Assembly: GCA_018398815.1 (NCBI GenBank)
Contig: CM031615.1
Coordinates: 53,941,256 to 54,005,255 of the forward strand
Reading direction: 5' to 3'
Source of the DNA: Conus ventricosus
Taxonomy: Eukaryota; Mollusca; Gastropoda; Neogastropoda; Conidae
DNA: 64,000 nucleotides
Each line of letters starts with the position of its first letter. The stretch's first letter is position 1. The position numbers and the translations under genes were made by a program. The notes under the pieces were generated by a model. That model was not told the origin of the DNA and ran no database searches. It saw only the letters and a program-made list of their open reading frames with translations. Positions 54,719-64,000 of the stretch are shown here, piece by piece.

Positions 54719-55980
54719 GTCTCTCTCCCTTCATCTCCCATAGCATCACTGAAAAGACCTCAAAGATGGGGAAGATGCCATGTACCAAAATGAAAAGTGA
54801 ATACGGGAAAGGCGCCTTACCTATGAAAGCCTGTCAATGTATTAGATCATAATGAACACATTGAAAGCAGAATGAAAATTTATCTAAAAGGTACTGCACA
54901 TATCAAAATATGCTTTGATCATAATCAGCTCATTAAAAATAGAATTTAAAAAAAAAAAAAAAGAAGAAGGAAAGAAGGTCATAAACCAAATGAAGAGAAA
55001 GTAGCTTTTGAAATTTTTGTTAAAATGATGATGATAATGTCAGAAGCTTGACTGGGACAAAGAATCCTTTTTCTTTTCATGTCACAAAATCACAGTACCA
55101 AAAGACTTCAATGATTTAATGTGGGCAATATCTGTGTTGGACGAAATTTGTAAACAAAACAAAAAATAATTGCAGGAGATGATGGCGCTTTGGTTAGTTG
55201 CTTTTGAGCAGTATTATGTGTTTTGAAGATTAGAAGTTGGTTGCGGCAGTAGAGATTGTTGTACCTGTGAATCTCGGTGGTTCTTTTTTGAACTTGTGCA
55301 GTTTTGAGTCTGAACTGTTTCCGTTTGGGTCTGTGTTGCTGATTTGCGGGGTTTTATTGTTGTTGTTTTTTTGTTTGTGTGTGTGCCTTTGTGATGTATT
55401 AAAGCTTTTTTTTTTCTTAGTTTGTTTGCCTACACGTTTTGTATCCTTTTTTCTTTCGCATAGAATTTGTGCGTCAATCAATTTTATTTGAGTTTGAATA
55501 GCTTCCCTGTGAACCCGAGTACTTTGCCGTTGAGTGAGTCTTGATGACTTCCCTTGGAGTCTGAAGATCTCTCCTGCCATCCTGAATGAAGTCCCTTTTG
55601 AGTCTGATAGCTTTGCTTGTGGAGTTTGCTGTTGAATCAGAACAGCAACAATGTGATCATGTATTATTTCCCTTTGTGACTTTAGATCGCTTTCCTTCTA
55701 GTCTTGGAGGAGTAGTTTGAGTCTATGCAGCAAGCCCTTCTGTCTTGAGCTGCAGTATCTCCTCTGGGTGCTTATCTTGGTGCATCCACCTTTTTGTTCT
55801 GGGGTGTGTTTACATGTCTTGTCAGTAACTGTACACACCCCTCTACAGTATTGATTCCATGTTGGATAGGGTGGCCTGTGTGAGAGGACTTTGCCAAAAG
55901 TTTGTTGTAAGCCCCAACTTTCTTACATGGACTGACTGAAACAAGCCTGTTGTCAGATTAACATTGGCTTGTACTGACAT
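53801..55980. other. Downstream sequence
   Basis: No gene recognised. A (TC)n tract lies at 54682-54730 and an A-run at 54945-54965. Open frames are short and without motifs. Confidence 0.4.
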
Positions 55981-56009
55981 CCATTGGCTGTACACACAGA
56001 CATAGACAC

Positions 56010-56012
56010 AAC

Positions 56013-56053
<41 letters not shown>

Positions 56054-56082
56054 CAAATAGACATGCACACATATTTTTGCCT

Positions 56083-56153
<71 letters not shown>

Positions 56154-56299
56154 AGTTTAAAATAGGATTTTAAATAGAAGAATAAAACCAACAAAATTGT
56201 TTCAAGCCGAATGCTCTCCTCAGGGTGGTATGTCGCTCCCTGCTTGGTTGAGCACTTTTAGTATTCTGAGTGGCTTTTTAACTCTCTCTCTCTCTCTCT

Positions 56300-56355
<56 letters not shown>

Positions 56356-56384
56356 ATATATATATATATATATATATGCTTTTT

Positions 56385-56463
<79 letters not shown>

Positions 56464-56475
56464 AGAGAGAGACAT
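56010..56475. repeat. Cluster of (CA)n, (TA)n and (TC)n microsatellites
   Basis: (CA)n at 56011-56050 and 56086-56119, (TA)n at 56119-56150, (TC)n at 56282-56352, (TA)n at 56353-56376, (TC)n at 56385-56424 and (TA)n at 56424-56460. The block GCTTTTTAACTCTCTCTC occurs twice, so the TC/TA pair was duplicated. Confidence 0.96.
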
Positions 56476-57450
56476 GCACACACACGCCACTGACGCTAGA
56501 TGTTTCAGTGAGCAGCCAAATCTCACACTGAACAATCACATACGCAGAACAGAAATGTACTCTTATATATAGTACATATTTTTGTCTCCCTTTTTAAGTA
56601 GCATTAAGTGCTCTTTCTTTTAAAAGACTCAGATTTCACAGCACCTTCACTCACTTCTAGAGAACAGTGTACATTCTTTTCTTATATATATTATTTTATT
56701 ATTCAATGCTGCATATAAAAGTCTGTTGAGTTATGATATGGACTGATGGCTTTCAGCTATCTCAACAAACCATTTTCCTCGCGAAAGCTACATGGGTGAC
56801 TTTGTTCTCTCCCATATCCAGCATTCTCCATACATGGAGTTATAGGTAACAACACTGTAGCCCAATCTGATTCATTGCAGACAGAATCATGTCTCGTCAT
56901 ATGAAACAGACTTGCAGACGTAAAGGAAGAAATATAATGTCTGCAAAGCTGAAATGTGAACTTTTCCCCTATGTACATACTTCTTCCACATACAGAAGGA
57001 AAATCACCCATATAGCGGACACAATTAAAAATGCAAAAGAAAAAAATGCTGCACATGTTTTTGCTTCTGTGGCGAAATAAAGATTCAATGGCAGCATGTG
57101 CTTTTGTGTTGAAGACATTCCTTATATCCTGTTTTCTGTGCCTTGGTTGACATATCCTGAGCATGTCATCTGTACACTTCTTTGTTTTTTGTTTGTTTCA
57201 TGTGGTCTGTTTGTCTGTCTGTCTGCCTGTCCATGCGCTTCGCATAGCCAGCGAGTGACCTGTCATGCTTTGGGGTCATTTTGATGAGAAAAAGCTTTTG
57301 CTTATTCATTTGTGTCCATGGTGATTTAGTGTCGCTGACAAAACTGTAGTCCCTGTAGGGATGTTGAGGGCTGTTTCAGGTCAGATGGGTCCCTGACATT
57401 GTGGAAGTTCGGTGCCAGTTACCTCCTCTTTTAGGTCATTTTCTCTCACT
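56476..57450. other. Downstream sequence
   Basis: Unique sequence; nothing recognised on either strand. Confidence 0.4.
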
Positions 57451-57754
57451 CTTTTTTTTTTTTTTAAGCTGTCTGTCTTTATTATCCTATACTTTTGTTT
57501 TGTTTTGTTTTTTTTTTTTTTTTTTTTTTTTTGCTTTTGTGGACCGTTCTCTTGTCTTTGGACTTAAAACTCATACTTTTTTTTTTTTTTTTTTTTTTTT
57601 TAAATCTGATTGCATTTTATGGCATGCCAGCTGTTGTGTTGTAATCTGGCGAATAGGTTGTGAAAATTCTGCACCATGCCAGACTGCACACAAACTGTTG
57701 GTTCTGCACTGTGTATTTGCCCTGTGGCTTCTCTGTCTAGAAGATGCAGCAGTT

Positions 57755-57790
<36 letters not shown>
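57450..57790 (+). repeat. Cluster of long T homopolymers
   Basis: Four T-runs of about 13 to 30 bases within 340 bp (57450, 57508, 57578, 57758). They could be minus-strand poly-A tails, but no element body is recognisable. Confidence 0.85.
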
Positions 57791-57796
<6 letters not shown>

Positions 57797-58646
57797 TATT
57801 AAATCTTAGCTCTTAGCACAGCCTCGTTTCACTCGCCATGAATGAACTGTCAGCAGTTTAGCTACCATGTCATTAGCTGCTTTCTCTGTTTGTTTGTTTT
57901 TCGGCATGTTTTTTGTTGGGTTTTTTTTTTTTCTATGGTTAGGCCTGATCATGGTGTGTTATTTTTTTCTGTGTGAATTTGAAAGCCTTGGAAAGGCTTT
58001 GTGTGGTTGGCTGGGCTATAATGATTGAAAATGGAAACTTGATGAAAAAAAAAGAAATGAAAAGCTTAGTGTGGTGTTAATAAAAAGAGACCAGCATGCA
58101 TGAATGAATGCATGCACACACATGTGAATGTCTGCACTTTAGCGAACAACTGATTTGGTGATTTAGGTCAGCTGTGTGGTATTGATGGCATGTGATGGAT
58201 TCTGCCGAATTGTTTCTCTTTATTGTTTGTGGTGCCATTGCTATGAGCAGTTGACATGTTGTCATAATATATTAGTGGATAGTTTATTAATTGTGAGTCC
58301 CTTTTTTTTTCTTTTTTGTTTTGTTTGTGCCAAAATGGGTTCAGAATCAGTTTGATTGAAATTGTAGGTGGAAGGTCAACATGGTATGTGTTCACCTGTA
58401 GTTTGTGTATACTGTTTTCCATACATTAGGTTGATGTATTGATACACTGTTGAAAGGTATTCGGGATTCCCTAGGTGCATGGGAGAAACTGTTAGAAATT
58501 CTTGTATGCAGAATATGGCGGTATATATGCAAGCAAAAAGAAAGATTGCATAATTTGTGTGTGTGTGCATGTGAATGTGTGTGTGTGTGTGCGTGCGTGC
58601 GTGTGTGTGTGTAGAAACTAAAACTTTATTTTATATGCATTAAACT

Positions 58647-58677
<31 letters not shown>
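58647..58677 (+). repeat. (G)31 homopolymer
   Basis: An uninterrupted run of 31 G preceded by a (TG)n tract at 58556-58612. Confidence 0.97.
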
Positions 58678-58678
<1 letters not shown>

Positions 58679-59105
58679 GTGTTTGTTTTTTAATCAGTAT
58701 GACTGTATCCTGTGATTAATGAAATGCATGTGTTCCCTTACATTGTCCTTCTGTACAAGCCAGCCCATACTCCAGAAATCGATACGTGTTTGATGAACTC
58801 AGCATGTAAGCTGCAACAGCCACATCATCCTCAGCAGTTCTGTAGAAAGTGACCTCCTGGTTCCAAAACCTTGTGTTATGCATCTCGGTCATGGAATGGA
58901 ATTGTGTGATGAGATATTTCATGTTTACATACTGCGTGTAATCAGAACATTACAGTGACTACTTTTCAAATACCCCAGGTGTCTGCAGGTAGCTTGACTG
59001 CTGTATGATTACCTGTAGATCTGCTGTCTGTTTTTAAGAGATTCGGGTATGAGTCCTTTGCTGTGCTGTCTGTTGTCTTGGGGGATATTTGTATTTCCAT
59101 TGATT

Positions 59106-59109
<4 letters not shown>

Positions 59110-59182
<73 letters not shown>
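59110..59182 (+). repeat. (TC)n microsatellite
   Basis: About 36 uninterrupted TC units. Confidence 0.98.
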
Positions 59183-59184
<2 letters not shown>

Positions 59185-59759
59185 ATGTCTGCAAACACAT
59201 TCAAAATGAATGCTGTATTTTGGTTCATTTTTCAGGCTTGTTACAGCATGGAGTGTTTGCAAATAATTTTTGCTTGATCTTTCTTGGAGGTCCTGTCTCT
59301 AAGTTTGCTTTCTTGTCAAATTCTTTTGAAATGGCAAAAAAAAAAATCTTCATGTTCATAGGTCTGTATTTGTGTGAATGCGGTAATGCTCACACATTGT
59401 GTGTCCAGGCTCTCAGCTTTGACTGAAAATTGTTTGTTTGTTTAGGTATTCATTAATCATTCTGTCTGAGTTTTACTTTGTAGTGGTATAAATGTTTATG
59501 ATAAATCAGGCATGAAATTCGTCCGCCTAAGGCGGATTGTGCCGCCCCCAAAAAAAAAAAAAAAAAGAAAAGAAAAATCCTGAAATAAACTTTCGTTCGA
59601 TGCAATTCCCATTTGGACAATTTGTTATTCTCAAAAGAGTCAACCGGTCACTTCCGCCGTCAATCAACATCCGGTCTTTTTGCGCCTGTCGAACGTCGGA
59701 CATCGTGAAATTGCCGAAGTTTGTCAAGCGCGTCGCGATTTCACGCCAAAAGAAAAGGG

Positions 59760-59885
59760 ATGAGAAACGATTGGAGGTGGGACTGGCTAGACCAGGAAGT
59801 GGACGATGTTCGAGTTGGCGATGTGTTTCGCAAATTAGACGAAAAAGGCGCTGCATTTTGTGTTCCATGTGGAAAGATTGACTGA
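59760..59885 (+). pseudogene. Zinc-finger-like N-terminal fragment of a transposon protein
   Basis: A 41-codon frame reads WRWDWLDQEVDDVRVGDVFR and ends in GAAFCVPCGKID before TGA. A W-rich start followed by KxDxxGxAxCxxC resembles the first half of the zinc fingers found at the N-terminus of hAT-like transposon proteins in invertebrates. The second metal-ligand half (H..H/C) is missing. No family name can be fixed. Confidence 0.4.
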
Positions 59886-60189
59886 CTGAATCAATGTTGT
59901 GATGAAGGCTGCCTCATTGTTTTCTTCTTCTTCTTCCTAAAATACTGGTTCACTCAAAAACGAGTAGGTCACCAGCGCGCATGTTAAAAAGTAAAAATAA
60001 AATAACACAAAATAATGCGAGTGAATGAGTCAGTATGCACATATAAAAGTATATTATTATATGATCTTTTGAAGTATTATTTTCATTACTGAAAACATGA
60101 AAATGTGGCTTATTTGCCCTTCTTAACAGCGTTGAAATAGGGGTTTATTTGCAGTTTTAGGCCTTTTATTTCATAAAAAAAAACCTTCA

Positions 60190-60285
60190 GCTTCAGGGGG
60201 CTCTGCCCCTGACCCCCGCCGGGGCGTTGCCCCTGGGCCCCACTGGGGGCCTACGGTGGCCCCAGACCCCCGCAGATTTTTTGAG
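60190..60285. repeat. GC-rich nested palindrome
   Basis: GGGGGCTCTGCCCCTGACCC, GCCGGGGCGTTGCCCC, GGGCCCCACTGGGGGCC and GGTGGCCCC form a series of short stem-loops in otherwise AT-rich DNA. Confidence 0.8.
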
Positions 60286-60316
60286 CCTTTTTTACTGCTG
60301 GTCACTTTCATGCCTG

Positions 60317-61600
60317 ATGAATACAAACACATTATCATAATAACTATCAGCATGACCTCACCAGAACTTGTACATATGAAGTTAAGTTAATTGTTCTTGC
60401 CATGTTTACAGAAACAATCTACAATTGCTGTTATTTGATGCAAATATGATCAGGAGATTTTGCTTTTAAGAGTCTTGATTCTGTGCCAGAAAGATGTTTG
60501 TTTTATTAATATCTTTGCAGCTGTCAGCCTGTATAGTAGTGTAGCTTTGGGGCTTTATGTGATGCTTCATGTGGTAGGTTTTAGGCCTCAGGTACTCTGT
60601 GTATAACAACATGCATTTTTTTTGTTGTTTTTTTTTAACATTGTACTTGAAGTTTTTGCACACACATGTACACACAGGCAAGCGCACACATGCACACAAG
60701 GTCTAGGTTCCTGTCTTGTGAAAAAAAAGTAAGTCTGTAAAGGATACACAGATATAGGTCTAGTTCTAAAGTACATTTGAAATAGTGGATGAAACGTGGA
60801 AATGTGACATTCTGATGCTTCTCTTGAAAGGCAGTCTCAGAGGAGATGGGATGGGACGGGGTGAAGAGGTTAGGGGAAGTGTTTGATGAGTTCTTGGTGC
60901 TGTGAGCTTGAAACGAAATACACCTTGTCAGCTTAATATGTGAATTGCAGCATGAGCATCATGATCATCTTCAAGTCATTTTAACACCCAGGTAGTAGTT
61001 CCTTTGCTTAGGCCTGCTGGAAAGCCTACAAAACATTATCACCTTAACACAGGAACGATTTTCGGATCCTGAGATTTACAGATGTGAGAACAAGATTATT
61101 TCCCTGCAGTGACCTCCACCTTCCCACCTTCGGCTAGTTTAAACTCAGAGCTCTGTTTACCTTATCCTTCAATCCAGTGTTCACATCAGTGACTTCGCAC
61201 TTTTCCACAGATGATGAATTACCATCATTGATTTTTTACACCATTCCCCAGACAATGACTTGGCAGTGATTTTACTCCATTTCCTTGATAAGATCATTAT
61301 TGTGACTTTACACTCCTCACAGATGAACTATTAGGAATGATAGATCTAGTTGCAAAGTGAGGCGACTGCAGGAGGAAATCTAAACAAATTTGAACAATTA
61401 TTGCTAAAGCTCCGCCCGAAAAACGTTGACAAATGAATCACAAGACAAAATTTGATGCGTTTTGACCTCTGAGGTCTTCTTCAGGCAAAATACACAACAC
61501 TCAAAGACAACAAAAGTGAACAAGCAATCACTTGTCTTCATCCTATTTGGAGCAAGATGGGCGTTGAATGAAAACGAGGCTGCCAGGAACTCGGCATTCT
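60317..61600. other. Downstream sequence
   Basis: Unique sequence; nothing recognised. Confidence 0.4.
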
Positions 61601-61604
61601 GTAC

Positions 61605-61925
61605 CTTGCACCTTCCCCAAAAGTGAACTCTCATCAGGTAATAGATTTGACAATCTGTACCTCTCACTTATCCCAAATTGTCAACTGTTGTCAGGAAATA
61701 GATTTGACATTCTGTGCCTCACACCTTTCCCCAAGCAGTGTAAAATTATCAAGTGATAGATACGACATTCTGCGCCTCACATTTTTCTCCAAATAGTGAA
61801 CTATTTTCAGGTAAAAGCTTTGACATTCTGTGCCTCACCTTTCCACAAATAGCGAACTATCATCAGGTAAAAGAATCGTGACATTCAGTATCTCATACCT
61901 TTCCCCAATTAGTGAAGTGGCATCA
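61605..61925 (+). repeat. ~60-bp degenerate tandem repeat
   Basis: About five copies of TCATCAGGTAATAGATTTGA, CATTCTGTGCCTCACACCTT, TCCCCAAATAGTGAACTA, with more decayed copies perhaps extending upstream to 61080. Confidence 0.8.
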
Positions 61926-62440
61926 TACTTGCTTTGGAATTCTCTGGACACTTTTCCACCTGTGAATGAACTGTCATCACAGACTTGATTGGGTGTTCTG
62001 TTTCCGCCTCAGAAGAGCTCAGCACTGCAGCAGAACTAGACTTGAAGTGTTGGCTTGAACTCTGTGGGTCCGCCCCCAAAGTGATGGCCTTTTTTTTCTT
62101 GTCCTGCTGCAGGTGACCCTCAGTGATGCTGTATCACCTGCTGGTTTTGGGCTCTGCTTCAGAGCGATAGTTTCTGAAACAATTGAATCATAGTCAGCTT
62201 GATTGGAGCTCAGTCACAATGTGGTTTGTTTCCTCAGAGGAGGTGGGGGGGGGGGGAGTGAAAGGGAAGATGGGGATGGGGTCATCTTATCACTGTGACA
62301 AGGAATGAGGAAGATGTTTTCCAACACAACTGAAAAGAAGAGGAAGAAAACTCAACTGTAAGAAAGGCAGCTATGATTATTCTCACCTGCTGTCATCTCT
62401 GTCTCAAAGAGGGTGGGGGTGGCAGGGGAGGGTATGTGGG
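61926..62440. other. Downstream sequence
   Basis: Unique sequence with a short G run at 62247-62257; nothing recognised. Confidence 0.4.
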
Positions 62441-62690
62441 TGTGGTGCACTCTCAGAGGCACAGCTCCCAGGCTGCTCATTCCAGTTGCCTATGCAAAGC
62501 CACATTCAGCTTTGTCCTGCCCATTTCAGCACTGGGAGCTGTCAGTCGGTGTCTGGTCATCGTAAGACAACCAACCAGAGGAGACACCACGCTGTTGCTG
62601 AGTCACTTTGGTGGTGGTGTGTGATACCTCTTCTGATCCAGCACACCTGTTCACAGCAGTTCTCCACCTTTTCTTGGAGCCTTATGTGGA
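62440..62690 (-). repeat. Copy of the SINE 3' half
   Basis: CAACCAACCAGAGGAGACAC, GCTGTTGCTGAGTCACTTTG, GTGGTG and CTTCTGATCCAGCA align with the reverse complement of 650-780, the closest of the copies to the complete insertion. Confidence 0.75.
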
Positions 62691-63050
62691 TGTAGACCAT
62701 GAAAATGATGTCGGGAATCCAGTTCATTGGACGGTAATCATGTCTTAAACACTAAGAGTGTGCAAGGTGTTAACGGTATTCTCCACACTGCTTGAAGCAG
62801 TAAGGTATAAACATTTGTTTAAACTTAGTTGTAAGGGGATGAATTGTCAAAGCCTGTAACCTTTGAGCCTATCAAATACTTACAAATTGCTTGTATTGCA
62901 ACTTATTTTTCTGTGATTTTGTTTTATTAAAAGAAACGTGGGCTGTATTCAGCCCAAAGCAAAACTTGCACATCTTTGTGAGCAGTGTATGAAGTAAGGT
63001 CGCTCCTACTTACCCTGCACGTTCAGACACGGTGTTGACAGATGAACACC
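62691..63050. other. Downstream sequence
   Basis: Unique sequence; nothing recognised. Confidence 0.4.
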
Positions 63051-63059
63051 ACATGGTGC

Positions 63060-64000
63060 AGGAGATTTGGAGTGATGGAACTTTCTTTGGGGAAGTAGAC
63101 AGCAGCCTGGGGATGATGGTGAACTTTCTTTGGGGAAATAGACAGCAGCCTGGGGATGACGGTGAACTGTCTTTGGGGAAATAGACAGCAGCCTGGGATC
63201 ATGGTGAACTGTCTTTGGGGAAATAGACAGCAGCCTGAGGATGATGGTGAACTGTCTTTGGGGAAATAGACAGCAGCCTGGGGATGATGGTGAACTGTCT
63301 TTGGGGAAATAGACAGCAGCCTGGGGATGACGGTGAACTGTCTTTGGGGAAATAGACAGCAGCCTGGGGATCATGGTGAACTGTCTTTGGGGAAATAGAA
63401 ACCTTGGGATGATGGCGAACTGTCTTTGGGAAAATGGACAGCAGCCTGGGGATGACGGCGAACTGTCTTTGGGGAAATAGACAGCAGCCTGGGGATGACG
63501 GCGAACTGTCTTTGGGAAAATGGACAGCAGCCTGGGGATGATGGCGAACTGTCTTTGGGGAAATAGACAGCAGCCTGGGGATGACGGTGAACTGTCTTTG
63601 GGGAAATAGAAACCTTGGGATGATGGTGAACTGCCTTTGGGGAAATAGACAGCAGCCTGGGATGACGGTGAACTGTCTTTGGGGAAATAGAAACCTTGGG
63701 ATGATGGTGAACTGCCTTTGGGGAAATAGACAGCAGCCTGGGGATTACGGTGAACTGTCTTTGGGGAAATAGACAGCAGCCTTGGGATGATGGTGAACTG
63801 CCTTTGGGGAAATAGAAACCTTGGGATGATGGTGAACTGTCTTTGGGGAAATAGACAGCAGCCTGAGGATGATGGTGAACTATCTTTGGGGAAATAGAAA
63901 CCTTGGGATGATGGCGAACTGTCTTTGGAGAAATAGACAGCAGCCTGGGGATTATGGTGAACTGTCTTTGGAGAAATAGACAGCAGCCTGGGGATTATGG
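63060..64000 (+). repeat. 43-bp minisatellite running off the window
   Basis: About 22 copies of GATGATGGTGAACTGTCTTT, GGGGAAATAGACAGCAGCCT, GGG. A shorter 31-bp subtype replaces GACAGCAGCCTGGG with AACCTTGG. The array continues past 64000. Confidence 0.96.

Larger units (their letters stand above)
59507..60316. mobile_element. TIR-bounded element, possible hAT derivative
   Basis: CAGGCATGAAA at 59507-59517 and its exact reverse complement at 60306-60316 bound 810 bp. The interior holds a short transposase-like coding fragment (59760-59885) and, near the right end, a GC-rich block of nested palindromes (60190-60280). A clean target-site duplication is not visible (TGATAAAT versus ATGAATAC). 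Confidence 0.55.

Noticed and set aside
55237..55580. Leu/Phe-rich open frame suggesting a membrane protein
   Set aside because: T-rich low-complexity DNA yields hydrophobic translations. No start context, homology or splice support.

Overview
The window is eukaryotic: coding sequence occurs only as short exons with GT..AG introns, on a background of microsatellites, minisatellites and retroelements. One host gene is clear, on the + strand: the 3' half of an early endosome antigen 1 (EEA1) orthologue. I read nineteen exons between 2520 and 51275. They encode about 850 residues of coiled coil and end in an intact FYVE zinc finger. The 5' part of the gene (N-terminal C2H2 finger, first part of the rod) lies upstream of the window. 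The organism is an invertebrate animal. A lophotrochozoan, probably a gastropod mollusc, is my best guess from gene structure and repeat types; no sequence here proves it.

Layout. 1-2519: upstream intron holding an ~850-bp tRNA-derived SINE insertion with 16-bp target-site duplications, and a solo DIRS-type terminal repeat. 2520-16879: eleven EEA1 exons separated by 1-3 kb introns rich in minisatellites, plus a decayed non-LTR reverse transcriptase fragment (minus strand, 6890-7460). 16880-38286: one outsized 21.4-kb intron. It contains a decayed but structurally complete DIRS-type tyrosine-recombinase retrotransposon (about 18274-24525, coding on the minus strand), then an AT-rich stretch with a ~3.1-kb inverted array of ~640-bp units (27740-30840) and two tandem arrays whose sequence looks error-prone. 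38287-51275: eight further exons, including the Rab5-binding C-terminal rod and the FYVE domain. This part also holds a hAT-like MITE (40138-40562), a 20-bp minisatellite grown inside a SINE copy (43563-44835) and a 54-bp minisatellite of about 62 copies (46650-50008). 51276-64000: 3' UTR and downstream sequence with microsatellites, two fragments of transposase-like coding sequence, a TIR-bounded element (59507-60316) and a 43-bp minisatellite that runs off the window end.

The most unusual pattern is that many of the intronic minisatellites are built out of the splice sites themselves. After five exons, copies of the exon end plus the 5' splice site are tandemly repeated into the intron. Before several exons, the 3' splice site, sometimes with exon sequence, is duplicated. 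This leaves dozens of near-identical decoy splice sites. Three apparent single-G deletions in exons 10 and 12, a phase mismatch between exons 1 and 2, and homopolymer-rich noise in the large intron suggest that part of the consensus is of low accuracy.
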